From positions 15,456,202 to 15,520,201 of the forward strand of contig NC_049991.1 of the NCBI RefSeq assembly GCF_000003815.2: a stretch of DNA of 64,000 bases, written 5' to 3'. Numbering within the stretch: the first letter of the stretch is position 1; every line of letters begins with the position of its first letter. Source of the DNA: Branchiostoma floridae (taxonomy: Eukaryota; Chordata; Leptocardii; Amphioxiformes; Branchiostomatidae). The position numbers and the translations under genes were made by a program. Of this stretch, positions 11,943 through 24,376 are shown one piece after another. The notes beneath the pieces are model-generated. The model ran no database searches and was not told the DNA's origin. It saw only the letters and a program-made list of their open reading frames with translations.

Positions 11943-12219
11943 TGAGGATCTTGGCACCTCTGATATTCATAGAAATGAAGATGTCGAGTCACCTGCTGGC
12001 TTTTCCCATTACTACGAAGGACTGGATCACTGGAACAGAGACAGATTTCCACGAATACGAGTCATCTACCCATGCAGACACGCTAGCCAATCGATGAGAG
12101 ACGTCAACACCTATTCGTCAGTACACTCGTCAGTCTGGGAGAATGATGTACAGGGAGAAAGTGATCACCCCACAGACAGTGATGCTTTATCGGCCAGAAG
12201 CATTTTATCGACAGTCTGA
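11943..12219 (+). CDS. Possible orphan terminal exon (hypothetical)
   Basis: After an AATCCTGAG acceptor-like site, a frame of 91 residues runs to a TGA. Its composition is that of a soluble, acidic tail, with HYYEGLDHWNRDRFPRIRVIYP in the middle and ARSILSTV at the end. The last three residues, S-T-V, fit a class I PDZ ligand. No upstream exon in the right phase was found and there is no family match, so this is a weak call. It could equally be chance or a gene remnant. Confidence 0.25.
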
Positions 12220-12275
12220 ATGGTGTTATTGTGCTGTTCAAATGACACCTTAATAGAAAAGTTCAGGACCATAAA

Positions 12276-12605
12276 ACCAGTGAAGAAACCTACTGAGAGA
12301 AACAATGTAAGATTGAATGTGTGGGAGGCAAGAACTGAATGATGAATATACATTTTTTTTCTGTGAAGAACAGGAAACATTTTTTACCAGAATACATTTT
12401 TTTACCAGTGAAGAAACCTACTGATTGAAGCAATGTAACATTGAAGTTGACTCAGATGAATATACATTTTTTCTGTGAAGAACAGGATACATTTTTTTAC
12501 AAGAATACATTTTTTTTACCAGTGAAGAAACCCACTGTAACAATGTAAGATTGAATGTTTGGGAGGCAAGGAATGCCGGAATGACTGATGAATATACAAT
12601 TTTTT
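12276..12605 (+). repeat. Tandem repeat, about three units of 114-128 bp
   Basis: ACCAGTGAAGAAACC occurs at 12,276, 12,404 and 12,518. Each is followed by CAATGTAA(G/C)ATTGAA, GATGAATATACA and a T-run with GAAGAACAGGA. Confidence 0.8.
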
Positions 12606-13192
12606 CTTGGCAATGTTGCCATTCTTTATGAATCATGGAATATAACTCACACTATCAAAGAAAATCTTGGCACACTGTAGACTTGGTTTTTATCTTGGAA
12701 ACGTGCACGTCCACATGTTCTGCAGTCAGTTTATACAGCATATTATGATATCAGACAATTTAACATCCTCTTCCAAGAAAAATTATGAGGCGGGTTCAAC
12801 CTCAGATCCTCCTTGTACGCCCATCCCATTATTTGCACACTCAAGAGAGGAAAAATTATGCGTCCTTCTGACATTTCAAGATGCGATGTTGCACCCTATA
12901 TTACTGCTGTAGGCTGACAGAATGGGGAAAGGCATTAGCGGGGATACTGGGCCATTGGGACAGATCTATTGACAGTTCAACGGCCTCGATGCAGTATTAA
13001 TGTTTCCTGTCTGCTGATATCTGCCGCGGGGGTCTCTCAAGGCTGCGGCTGGATCTGATGCCTCACAGACAATCAAACCTCCATACAAAAATGGAGAAGG
13101 CTCGACTGTCCTCTAGTTTTAAATATAGAATACGAAGATTGTATTGTTTCATCTGGAGTCTGATCAAACTTACAATGTATGGATGTAAATTT
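12606..13192. other. No gene seen
   Basis: The open frames (for example 12,667-12,912) lack domains. The GC-balanced stretch 12,900-13,070 might be a conserved non-coding element, but nothing in it is diagnostic. Confidence 0.5.
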
Positions 13193-13405
13193 GTAGCTAA
13201 CCCTAGTTCATCTTTATCCGCGGGTAACTGCGGGTATATCTGTTGTATTTAAAAACACAGTTATCTAAGGATATCAGAGGGTGGTTTTAAATTGCAATGT
13301 TGCAACTCAAAACCACTGTCCATCGACGTAATATCTCTAAATACCCTGTTATAGACACAATGGATATAGGTTACCCCACGGATAAAGGTGAACTAGCATT
13401 GCATA
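13193..13405. mobile_element. Fold-back MITE 1, copy 4
   Basis: CTAGTTCATCTTTATCCGCGGG on the left and CCCACGGATAAAGGTGAACTAG on the right, with the family core between them. Confidence 0.85.
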
Positions 13406-14596
13406 TTTTTGCATACATCCTACTAAATAATACCTATTAAATATAATTCAATATATCATTATCAGTAAATATACAGGTGTTAATACGTCCGTATGGTTTA
13501 CTGTATACCAAAGGTACGTTCCCTGATACATCATACTTTATCATGATCATACAAAGACTTAATGTTTTATTGCCTTTGATTAAACTGTGTCATTGTCAGG
13601 TGCGTAGAATATTTCATCCTGCAATGACATCAGAGAAAAAGCCTCTACTTTATAAGTGCCACAAATATTTTCCAATTTCATAGTCAGACCTGTTAACATT
13701 ACCATCTCATCCATTCCATCTCCTCCAGACTATACTACTGATATGTGTATAAGGTTTTCCAGCAGTACACAGGACTTTATCCTTATCTTGTACAAACAAA
13801 ACTGCTGTTGAGTAATTTCTTACTTCCTAAATTCTTTGGAGCTGATATCTTACAATACGTAAGTTTTAGCCAGAGCATAATAATGTACTGCATACAATTT
13901 GTACCACAAACAGGACCTCCATAAATCACAAACTGCAAGATAAAGACATACATTGTACGTTTATCACTACACCCACAGCTCAACAGTTTACAACACTACA
14001 TTTATCAAACATTGAGTTATTGATAGCTTCAGAGTGCATGTAGGCCAAACCTCCATTGATATACAGCTTAAAGGATTTTCTTGCAGGAAAAAGTAGATTT
14101 AATACTTCTTTGCAGGTTATAAAAAAATTACTATGTTTCCCTTGAGAACATAACTTTGTTTCTAAGACTTTGTTTCTATCATGTTTAAATTGACACTACT
14201 GCAAATTTTGGCTTTTGGTTTGACTTAATGTAAACATCATGAAATAATTTTGACTCAATCCCAAAAAGGTATGTTAAGATTTTTTTGGGTTTTCATAATT
14301 TTTTTCACTTTCAGAAAATTAAGCTACTGTAAGATAGAATGATTCATAAAATTTAATTATATATAAAAATGAATGAAGATCTTGCTTACCATGCAGAATA
14401 GAACAAAAGACTTTAAAAGTACAGATGTATAGAAAAAAAGAGCCCAATCTCTACAAAAGTCTGTCCTATAGTAATGCCACTGTGACAATGCTTAGAACCT
14501 TAGTTAAGGGTTGCAGAATTTGTGCACTACGCACGCCCTTGTACAATACATTGTATATAAAACCTGGTATCAAAAACCTAGCATAGCTGCCAAGTC
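13406..14596. other. No gene seen
   Basis: Very AT-rich sequence with poly-A and poly-T tracts and no coding or RNA signal. Confidence 0.65.
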
Positions 14597-15235
14597 GGTC
14601 TGCCTAAATACCACAAACGACCACAAACGACTCAGAAATACCACAAACGACCACAAACGACTCTAAAATGCAGTGTATATGGGTCAAAGACCTTGTGTGG
14701 CGCTCTGGAGACATTGTTTACACATTTATGAATTTAAAAGATGCAGCAAGTCCTACGTATTCACCAGTTATTTCAAGTTAGTCCGCCGGTTTCAAGATCG
14801 AAGCGATTCTCGGCCGCCATGTTGGATCGCCCGTGCTAGGAGTCTGCATAGGCAAGTTCTAGCTACCTTACATGGCTCCATAGACAACAGGACAATCAAC
14901 CTATGGTCGATGAGGCATCATAGATTATAGCATGGCAGTCCTCTATCATAATGAACTCATAAAACTTGTATGATAAGTGTTTCTCAGCCTCAAATGCAAG
15001 CACGCATTCATTGACAGCGCAGAATCGCTTCGATCTTGAAACCGGCAGACTAACTCGAAATAACTAGTGAATACGCAGGACTTGCTGCGTTTTTTAAATT
15101 CATAAATGTGTAAACAATGTCTCCAGAGCGCCACACAAGGTCTTTGACCCATATACACTGCATACTAGAGTCGTTTGTGGTCGTTTGTGGTATTTTCGAG
15201 TCGTTTGTGGTCGTTTGTGGTATTTAGGCACACCC
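14597..15235. mobile_element. Long-arm fold-back (Mutator-like?) element with 10-bp flanking repeat
   Basis: Two arms of about 210 bp are inverted copies (14,601-14,812 and 15,018-15,230). Each begins TGCCTAAATACCACAAACGA with tandem CCACAAACGA units. The arms share GGTCAAAGACCTTGTGTGGC. CTGCCAAGTC directly flanks the element on both sides (14,587-14,596 and 15,236-15,245), so it is probably a target-site duplication of 9-10 bp as in Mutator-like elements. The arms give identical mirror open frames on opposite strands, which are not genes. Confidence 0.8.
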
Positions 15236-15245
15236 CTGCCAAGTC

Positions 15246-16323
15246 TTTTTCCTACAAGTATTTGCCAAGAGACGAAAGAGCCCGGCAGCTATTATGTATA
15301 ATAGGTTTGGATTCCAGGCTGGTATTAACCATTGTTACACAATGTACCTGCACAAATTTAGTTGTGCGGTTTCCCACATCACAGGTACCAACTCCTGACC
15401 CTGAGTAAAGTTTAACCAGGATGTTGATAAGATCTGACCGGAGCGGTCCAAACACAGCAAACAGTAGCACAATGGAGCAGCCACTCATGGTCTACCTACG
15501 GTACACCCTGCACATAATCTATATTCATCTGTGGTTAAGACTGGGAGAAAACATAGCTGATCCAGGATTTGGTGAAAGTCATTTGTTTCTGTAGGCACCT
15601 TTTCCCAGTTTTCTACTTGAAAGTACAAAAAGAGTCAGTCCAATTTAAGGATGTATAAAATCATGTGAACTTGAAAGTGTATCCTCTAAAGCTAAACAGT
15701 TATGGAATAGTCCTTGTGGCAGGTGTAAATTTACAATTGCACCTAGAAAAATTACTAATTACGTCCTTTATAAACCTTACAAGATTTATGTGGTTTTCGT
15801 ATGTGATGGAAGCTGGCACGGAAAGTGTAATTTCACACACACAGGTTCGACCCTTGGAAACCCGATAGCCGGTGTTACCAAGTTTTAAATGCAAGCTTTG
15901 ACACTGAGCTTAAAACCAATAAGTGGGCCTGCTGCCAGCCCTTTTGTCTTGGGGATTTAAATCCAAGCAGATGGATGGTTGGCTTTACAGTCGCTGGCAC
16001 TGGCCTACATCCAACACAGCCAAAGTGTTGCAAAGATTAGATGGACGGTAATAAAAATTGTAAGCTACGTCCTCCAAACCTGCTTGTACACCAAATAGAC
16101 ACTGCGAATGAAAGTGTATTTTATGTTCAGGACTGATGACATACATTTTAAGGAGTATGCCAGCACTCAGCAGGATCTAATACATGCCCTTAACCCCAAA
16201 TGTCAGTGACTTTTAGTCACAGTGCAAGATACATGAGATGAATAACTTCATGCACAAAGTGGGTGACCGTAACGTTGCATCCATACGTGTGGAGCAGCCA
16301 ATATTTCTTGGAGTTGTTTCATG
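15246..16323. other. No gene seen
   Basis: Unremarkable non-coding sequence; short frames only. Confidence 0.55.
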
Positions 16324-16331
16324 TTGGAGAC

Positions 16332-16753
16332 TAGGGCTGGGTATCGGTACTGCGTACCGGTACAAAACCGGTTTTTCTTATTGGACCGGTCCAGAAAAAC
16401 CGGACCTGAAAAAATTAGGTGGACCGGATGTTGGACCGATTCGAAAATTAACAGATTATTTTATCAGGCATTCACACATTTTAGCGCTTGCAGATGGAAG
16501 AAAATAACAAGAGTGAAGTAGAGTAGAATTTATAGTAATTTCTACCAAGTTTTACAGCCAATCGTACAGGTGCAGTTAGCGTTGTATGGTTTTAAAACGC
16601 CAGTGTAAGTCTAATACTCCACCAAACAGATTTCTTTGTAGCAAAATGGACCATTGGTATGAGTCATACTGCATCAGGTCCAGGTTCAGGTCCGGACCTG
16701 GACCTAATCCTTTGGACCTGAACCTGAATTTTCTGTACCGGTACCCAGCCCTA
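16332..16753. mobile_element. hAT-like MITE, family B (TIR TAGGGCTGGGTA), copy 1
   Basis: The ends TAGGGCTGGGTATCGGTAC and GTACCGGTACCCAGCCCTA are inverted repeats. Perfect 8-bp target duplications TTGGAGAC lie at 16,324-16,331 and 16,754-16,761, diagnostic of hAT-type insertion. The interior is rich in nested CCGGTACC, GGACCGG and GGTCCAGGTTCAGG blocks. No transposase. Confidence 0.92.
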
Positions 16754-16761
16754 TTGGAGAC

Positions 16762-18654
16762 TCTTCTCTAAATTAGTGTATCTCTATTTGAACCTAACAA
16801 GGGACGGCATCTTATGATTTGACAGGAATACCACCTTTTATTAGCAGAGAAAATGAGACTTGCCTATCCTTAGCAGAGAAAATGCTCCCGAACCTCATTT
16901 CCCTACACATTGCAACATTAAATCTCTTTCCAAGGAAGCAGCAAATCTGCTGGGTCGCCAAGGGAGTGCACTGTGCCAAGGGGGTTTGTGCACAGTCACA
17001 AAGTGGATTAAGGTCTCATTCATGTGTTATGACTTCCCATTTTTTTTCAATGTAAAAATGTTAGACAGTGCATGTAGTTGCTCGTGATGTGGGGTTGCGG
17101 GTCGAAGATCTTAAGAATGCTATATGGGGGACAGGGATGTCTGGAAGGAGAGAATAAGTCGCTGATGACATGTACTTTTTTATAGCCGAATTCCATATGA
17201 AACTACGGGCAAAACATTGATATCATTAATTTATTCTATGTTGAGCATATTTACTCTTCATTGTGTAAAAAAGAAATTGCCAACAACCCCCAGACACTCT
17301 TTTTTTTTTTAATGACAAACTGCAGTGGGTCTCATTCCAAAGGGCATTGTCAAGCTGCAAGAGTCCGACCACAGCACTTCCGAAGGACTCATGTAGCTCT
17401 GGCCTAGCGCACAGCTACAGAAAATTACCTGGCTTCAGATACAAGTCTTCCAGCACTTTGACATTTTAGATAAGTTGGGCTAGCTAAAAGGGAATTTTCC
17501 ACCGCTATTAACTCATGAACTCCAAGGTGTTTTCTTTTTTGGGCTTGGTTTAAGTGTACACATTTGGAGTGGATGACACCTCTACTTAAGATTTCAGAAG
17601 GGAAGCATCATTCAGGTTTGATGACCTAATGTGACAGAATTTCAAGGGGAAACTCTCTAGCCTTGGCTACCCTTGTTAGTTTCTGGGAAAAGGTCGTAGT
17701 CAACAGAAAGACATCACATGCACAACAGCTCAAATCCTGGTTTTGGTCCTTACTTTCTTGAGGATTTCGTCTCGTACCCTTCTCATGCAGGCAAAAACTA
17801 AAAGCTTAAGTGGAGATCAGAATGGAGATATACACATACATGTACGTAAATGGAGATATACATGTGCGTCAATGCAAATTTGACATTGGGTCTACTGTTT
17901 ATATAATAAGCCTTCCTGTTTATCAAATACTGTGTCTAGTAATAAAACTTCCCTGATTTGCTTACAAGATAGCATCATCCTTTATAGGAAAAAAAGTTGG
18001 AAACTTGATATTAAACGTTATCCACTCACACAATATACGGTTACCAAAACCTACATCTAGCACATCTATGGAATTATTATACCTTAAAGGAGGGATTTTA
18101 TCTCACCATAGGGAGAAATTGTGTTGAGGAGGGGGGGGGGGTAAAGATCATGGTTGAAACTGCCCAGAATGATTTTACTGTAAAAAGGGACATGTTTGTT
18201 TGCAGTGAAGAAGACATTGCAAAAAATGTGAACATACAATATTATGAACAATTTTTCCCTTTCACAGTAGTCTAAGAATACATCTCTTCAGATCGCTTCT
18301 AAACAGGACTACTTAGTGTTTACAGAAAATACAACGTATCTGTCAGGCACACCTGCGTTCTTACGTACATGTAAATGCTAATGGTGGTGTACGTGTGTGA
18401 CTCCTCAGACGTTGCGTCTGTAATGGATGCCGGAGATTTGGCTGCCGTGTTTGGAATTATACGAACCTCATTTCACGGAGTTATTCTGTTGACTGACACA
18501 CAGGTGCAAGATAATCTTGACTCTCTTGGCAATATAAAGGGTTTGGAGTCATTTCCTGATGATGATTGTCTGCTGTGAACTTTGCCTGAAATGCACAGAT
18601 CAGGTGCACCTCTCACAAAAGGCATCATACTTAGAGGTTTTGTTGAAGGTGTCT
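16762..18654. other. No gene seen
   Basis: Contains a (G)11 run (18,130-18,140) and a T-run near 17,300. A 67-codon frame at 18,375-18,578 reads plausibly as protein but has no family match or clear splice context. Confidence 0.45.
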
Positions 18655-19430
18655 AAATGGAAGAAGGCTTTGCCAGGAATTGCAATGGAGTGACTCTGTA
18701 AAAGAAAGCTTCTGAAAGTTGTTTGAGCATCCTGGAACCACACTGTAATGTTAAATTGTACAAAGCAGCTGTATTCTACAGCATTTATATGCCGCAAATT
18801 TGATTTGCTAAATGAATACTAATGTATGCATACAATGCCAAAAAGTGAAGTCCAAAGTCAAAGAAGATGTGAATTTCTTAGAGCAAGAATGAAAATCTAC
18901 CGTTTGGTTTACCTCACTCAGTCAGTGTGTTTAGTCATTTGTTCAACCTTTCTAACTACTTAACGTTAGATTTGAAGGTACATGTACATGTAGCTTTTCT
19001 TGCCAGACTTTTTTTATTCGAAATGGAGAAGGCTTTGCCAGGAATTGCAATGGAGTGACCCTGTAAAAAAGAAAGCTTCTAAAGTTGTTTGAGCATCCTG
19101 GAACAACACTGTAACGTTAAATCATACAAAGCTGCAGCTGTAAAATGGGCATTTGTATGTCAAAAATTTAATCTGCCAAAATAAATGCAACGTCAAAGAA
19201 GATGACTTGTGAAAGAACAAGAATGAAAATCTAGTGTTTGGAAAACCTCACTCAGTCTCTTTAGTTTCGTTATTCATTCAACCTTTTTGACAACTTAGAT
19301 TTGAAAGTAGCTTTTCTTGCCAGACTTTTTTTTAATTTGAAATGGAGAAGGCTTTGCCAGGAATTGCAATGGAGTGACTCTATCTGTAAAAGAAAGCTTC
19401 TTAAAGTTGTTTGAGCATCCTGGATTAAAC
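18655..19430 (+). repeat. Tandem repeat, 2.3 units of 319-366 bp
   Basis: GAAGGCTTTGCCAGGAATTGC recurs after AAATGG at 18,655, 19,021 and 19,340, each followed by AATGGAGTGAC and GTTTGAGCATCCTGGA. The unit ends with CTTTTCTTGCCAGACTTTTT. A clear higher-order local duplication with no coding signal. Confidence 0.85.
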
Positions 19431-20949
19431 AAAAGAACTTTCAACCAACAAAAAAGACATGAAGTGTGATAACCAGTAGGTCACTGGCCTAGAACATTCA
19501 ATTCTACGAAACTAGCCAGAAAAGGAAGCATTATAAAGAGAATTACCTGCAATTCATCTTACGATTCCTGTCCCTATTCTGGGAGACTTTATATCACAAT
19601 CTAAAGAATTGGAGCACACTGATCAAATTACACATCTATCCTTAAGGCCTCGCCAACTGATTCCTTGGTTCTCAGATGTAACTACGTATAAAACATTAAA
19701 CAAGTGGCCAGAATGAAAACTGTAAAGGCTAGCTAAGGAAAACTTGCACATTCATATTCATTATCTAAAACTGCATGCACCAAGATAATACAATGTGTTA
19801 TAACTCACACAGTTTTCAAGCTAATATCTTACTTTTTTCTTCTTTTTAAAAATCAGAAAGCCAACAAAATCTAATAAAATTTGTGTGGCCTTATCTGTAG
19901 AATAAAGGTGTTAAGCAAAAGTGATACTGCTCCCTATCATTTTTTTCTTATCAGTTCCTGCTCATGTCAGGGAGGTCATGATGATGGACTGACTACTGGC
20001 CTGATGTAACACTTAAGTGATGTATCACAACCATTTGGCTAAACTCCCGGGAACTTAAATGGACAAAAGCTGCCGCTGGGACTATGCAGTGGTGGTCGCC
20101 GACGATAAGAGGGACAGGTGAATTTGGGGCAGTGAAATTATCACTCTAATTACGGGGAATTGTCTCTCGATCTGTGACAGCAGTTTGGCCTCGTTGTTAG
20201 GACCTGGTGGAGTAAAGCTAAGTGGTGGAAAAATGGTTCACAAGTGGAACACCTAGTAGTATCCTTGTGGCAAATGTCAAATCAACTGTTTTAAATATTG
20301 TCTAACATAAACTGTTTTTAACTTTTTACATCTTTGTATAAGTTCATCAACACTGGGAAAGACACTCCTGGAAATTTGGAAAATCTAAGTCAATGCGATC
20401 AATCGGTAGTACAAAACTCTTACTAATTTCTGTTTCTTAAATTTACGTTCAACTTGATAAGACTTTTCAGAGTTTATGGACCTTTCCAATTGTAATGTAT
20501 ACAATCATGTGTGTCTCAACAGTAGGTACTAGAATGTCTTCTTGCAATCCAGTCATAGGGATATATCATACCTGGATAGATATAGTGCAATGAATTGGGG
20601 AGGAACAAATCTGAAGATGTGCCAAAAAGCAGTTACTCAAGCAACTGGATATGATTTTGTAAACAATCAGATGTTTCAGATAGTATCCACTATCTAATCT
20701 TGTCTAATCTTCATCGACAAATCTGAAGATGTTTATTCCACTCACAAAGTAGTCTGAATGACATGATAATTGGAGCAGTTACCTCGGAGCACTTCAAAAC
20801 GTCCGGTATTTCATCTAATTTTGGACATACCTGGGTGCCTACAAGACAAGGATGACCTTTCCCTCTCCCTCTGATTGTCTGCTGGCATTTCAGTTGTGAA
20901 GACAAGGCACATATTTCAATTGGATGGTTCAGGTAGTCTGACCATACAT
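19431..20949. other. No gene seen; one dispersed-repeat fragment
   Basis: GTGCCAAAAAGCAGTTACTCAAGC at 20,620-20,643 also occurs at 32,774. The GC-balanced stretch 20,030-20,220 has no frame I can support. Confidence 0.5.
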
Positions 20950-21289
20950 GTAAGTCTTCTGACATATCTTCAAGTTGTAAAATTTATATGAAATAATGAT
21001 TTTATCTGACTAAAGTGGTTTAACAGTGGTCTTAAAACTTAACGTTACCAAACCAGACCTACATGTATGCTTCCCATATTTACAAGCCCTTCTCTCAGGC
21101 TATGTGACCTTTCGTTACAGAGCATAGATGTAAGTCTTCTGACATACCTTAAAAATTTGCATGAAATGATTTTATCTAACGACTTAAAACTTAGCATTAA
21201 AAAACCAAACCTATGTTTTGTTTCCTATATTCCCAGCCCCTTCTGTGTTTTCATAATTATAGCCTGTGTGACCTTTCGTTACAGAGCAT
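20950..21289 (+). repeat. Two-copy tandem duplication, period 180 bp
   Basis: GTAAGTCTTCTGACATA at 20,950 and 21,130 starts copies that each end TGTGACCTTTCGTTACAGAGCAT. Confidence 0.85.
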
Positions 21290-21614
21290 TAAACTTTGTA
21301 CAAGTCCCCTTAGCCACAAAGTATTACCGGCAAGTCAAAGGCTTTAGACAACATATTACATAACAGAGGTGGGTAAAATTGTGCCCATGCTACATGTAAG
21401 ATTCCCTTTTCTGCTGTAGGCCTAGGTTTATTTACATCACAATTCTACCTAATATCCCATATAGGCCACGATAGTTAAATTTCTTGGTTTTAGAGTCACT
21501 GCCTTTCTGATTTACAGTACATGTGTATTAGTAAATAAACGAGAACAGACTAGGGACAACAATCAACCACTAAATGCTAAATATTTCTGAATTGATGGTT
21601 GAAAGTCAAGGTCT

Positions 21615-21832
21615 TGTAACGCTAGTTCATCTTTATCCACAGGGTAACCTATATTTGTTGTAGTCCAAAAGATGCAATAGACGGTGGTTTTAAATTGCAA
21701 ATTGAATATTTTTCTAATTTTTCAGTTTGAAACCACAGTGTGTCGACTTGATATCCCTAAATAACCATCCTTTTGTTAAAGCTATACAACGAACATAGGT
21801 TACCTTGCAGATAAAGGTGAAGTAGCATTAGT
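21615..21832. mobile_element. Fold-back MITE 1, copy 5
   Basis: GTAACGCTAGTTCATCTTTATCC on the left and GATAAAGGTGAAGTAGCATTA on the right, with GACTTGATATCCCTAAATA inside. Confidence 0.82.
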
Positions 21833-22411
21833 TTGTCCATTCAATGATGCATTAAAAGTTCACATTTTTATTTTTAAATGATAACTAGCCTTTAGACTCC
21901 TGTAGGGTTATTTGGATTAATTACAGGATGCATGTACAACATGTTTCTTTTTACCCACCGTGAGCTCCGTTTATTTCCTGCAAAAACCAAAGAAGTACCA
22001 AATAAAATCAGCATGACCAATTACCGTGATACCCCGGGCCCATAAGGTACATTTTGTATCCTTATCCAAATTAGTGAGATCAATAAAGACCATTTAGTCG
22101 GTCTCACAGCAATAAAGTAAGTAAAATTGAAGATTTTGTTAATTTTTCAATGCTCCCAGATCAAAACATCAAATTTGTCTGTTCTAATTAAAGACCATCA
22201 CTGAAATAAGATTACAAAATGAGTGGGGAAAGCCATTCATTCAGGTACATGTTAACAATTGTGTCCTCAAATTACCATGATCTCATCATATTACGTTACT
22301 CATTGAAGTCTTGGATCAAAGTTTCTTAATTATCCTCATTAGACATGGAGTCCCCAACAGATGGCATCGTCGGGCTATGATGCCGGCCTGAAACGTAGCT
22401 GGAAAACTTCT
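21833..22411. other. No gene seen
   Basis: Non-coding AT-rich sequence. Confidence 0.6.
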
Positions 22412-22734
22412 CAGGGCTCGAAATCCTTTTTGGGGCATACCTGCTTTGGTGCAGGTAACATTGAAAATTACCTGCACCACTCTAAATTTAGGAAGTATGG
22501 ATCATACTAAATTGTTCAGGAACCATTGCTATTTTTTTTTCTTTTATACTTCATAGCTGGTAACAGTCAATGCTGCTAATAACAATCCATATACACCTAC
22601 ATTATAGGACATTAATGTATAAAACCCAGTACATGGACCAGTGCAGGTAAGGTGCAGGTAGACACCAGAAATACCTTCACAGGTCTAATTTTACCTGCAC
22701 TAACATGCATATGCAGGTGGTATTTCGAGCCCTG
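22412..22734. mobile_element. hAT-like MITE, family C, best copy
   Basis: CAGGGCTCGAAATCC at the left and GGTATTTCGAGCCCTG at the right are near-perfect inverted ends. The interior has repeated GTGCAGGTA/TACCTGCAC. CTTCT borders both ends, a possible short or degraded target duplication. Confidence 0.75.
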
Positions 22735-22890
22735 CTTCTGTTAAACATGGAGACAAATGCAGGTAATCACATGCTTCCCTTCCCTCGCGAGCCGCTCCTG
22801 TCATCAGATGATGCATCGCCGTATTCCACGGTATTACGCATCACTATCATCTGCGTGATTGAAAGATAGATGCCTCCAGAGGTCTATATA
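22735..22890. other. Non-coding segment truncated by the gap
   Basis: GC-balanced and rich in CATC/GATG, with CCCTCGCGAGCCGCTCC near 22,780. It stops at the gap, so nothing can be assigned. Confidence 0.4.
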
Positions 22891-22990
22891 NNNNNNNNNN
22901 NNNNNNNNNNNNNNNNNNNNNNNNNNNNNNNNNNNNNNNNNNNNNNNNNNNNNNNNNNNNNNNNNNNNNNNNNNNNNNNNNNNNNNNNNN
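22891..22990. other. Assembly gap of 100 N
   Basis: Exactly 100 unknown bases. The round number suggests a placeholder of unknown true length between contigs. Confidence 1.
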
Positions 22991-23365
22991 AGGGTTGCGT
23001 AGTAACTTTTCGAGCTAAGTAAACTCGTAAGGTGCTAAAGGGCCATAAAACGATCATCTTGAGACCTGCTAGTGATAAAATGAAAAGAGGAGGGAGAGGA
23101 GCTGCTATGGAGAGCAGGACAATTCAGCCCTTTACCAATCTGGTCCACTCAACTCAGCCTAGCTCCCAGCTGGTCAACTCTGCCAGGGTTAGGATCAGGG
23201 TTATGGTGTTTGACAGAGTTGGTCTGATTAGCCGTGGGCTGAGACCGTAAAGGAATGAAGAATCAGACATCCCTTCAATGCAATACATAATGGTCTTACT
23301 TTTCTACCATCATTCCATTTACCTCGCATGGTTATGAGGAATATCATCTAATAATCTACACAAAA

Positions 23366-23755
23366 GTTCATATAGATCTGGTTTCAATGACAACTTGTCA
23401 CTGTAAAGGGATTTTTAAAAAAACAGTAACTTACAAAATGTATATGAAATGCAGCCTTCCCCCTTAAAGTAACACAATAATAACTTATTGGCAATCCCCA
23501 AGGTCATCTCAGGTGAGCCACCCCCCACATCCCCAGGGAAGCAAGCATTATTGATGGAGAAGTGTTCATAGATCTGGCTTCAATGACTGTACGTGTAAAA
23601 GGGGATTATAAAAGAAAAACAGTAACTGTTATGCAATGCAGCCCTCCCCCTGAAACTGTAAAAACCTTACAAAAAAGAGGCAAACCTCAAGGTCAGCTGA
23701 GGTCATCTGAGCCCCCATGAAAGTAGTCGTTATTGATGGAGAAGTGTATCCATCC
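23366..23755 (+). repeat. Two-copy tandem duplication, period about 198 bp
   Basis: GTTCATA(TA)GATCTGG at 23,366 and 23,564 begins each copy. Both contain AACAGTAAC, GAAATGCAGCC or GCAATGCAGCC, AAGGTCA and TATTGATGGAGAAGTG. Confidence 0.75.
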
Positions 23756-23859
23756 ATCATCAGTGCTAAGTGGACGGTATCCCATGCCTCATCCCAGCCC
23801 CAATAACAAGCTGGCTGTCAGGGGCTTCAAGGTCACTTTACATCCAAACACATCTCAAT

Positions 23860-24020
23860 TCTTAGAGGCTGGTGACAGATGATGTGAAGGACTGGACAGG
23901 AAGGACGTTAGCCCAGCTGACTGGCCGAAGACCGCCAGAAGTGGAAGTCACTTGTGAACAGTCTTACCGCCCCTACGGCTTCCTGAGCTACGGGACTGAT
24001 GGATGGATGGATGGTGACAG
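23860..24020 (+). mobile_element. LINE 3' remnant (reverse transcriptase C-terminus and tail)
   Basis: It reads DDVKDWTGRTLAQ, then after a frame change LAEDRQKWKSLVNSLTAPTAS and stop. This is the usual C-terminal end of an invertebrate non-LTR retrotransposon ORF2. It is followed by a (GGAT)n tail (23,998-24,014), typical of a LINE 3' end. Frameshifted and inactive. Confidence 0.75.
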
Positions 24021-24376
24021 ATATGAAACGTTTTACATCAAGCCCAATTTTCGAGTAAATCTCTTTGAACTTTTGTTTTCACAGAGGACCCAACATACTG
24101 ACTTACATTGTAATTTATATTCAGATTTGGCTCGTTGTAACCAATATGTAACGTTATATTAACGTTGACATTACAGGTTAAGATAAAAAACATGACTGTC
24201 ACTTTGAATGTAACATTGCTTAGATACAGCAAAACTTCCTCCAAACGACAATCTAGTATAGACCGATAAAATCAGGTCTAATAAAAATATGTTGTGTACA
24301 GGTGGCCACTATACACAGGATTCTTAATGTTTGTGTCAATAGTAAAAGTTACATAAGGGACCGCCATTGATGGTCC

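Noticed and set aside
14673-15158. Two nearly identical open frames on opposite strands (MYMGQRPCVALWRH...)
   Set aside because: They are mirror translations of the two arms of a fold-back element, not genes.
20711-20965. 84-residue minus-strand frame
   Set aside because: It overlaps the start of a tandem duplication and has no family features.
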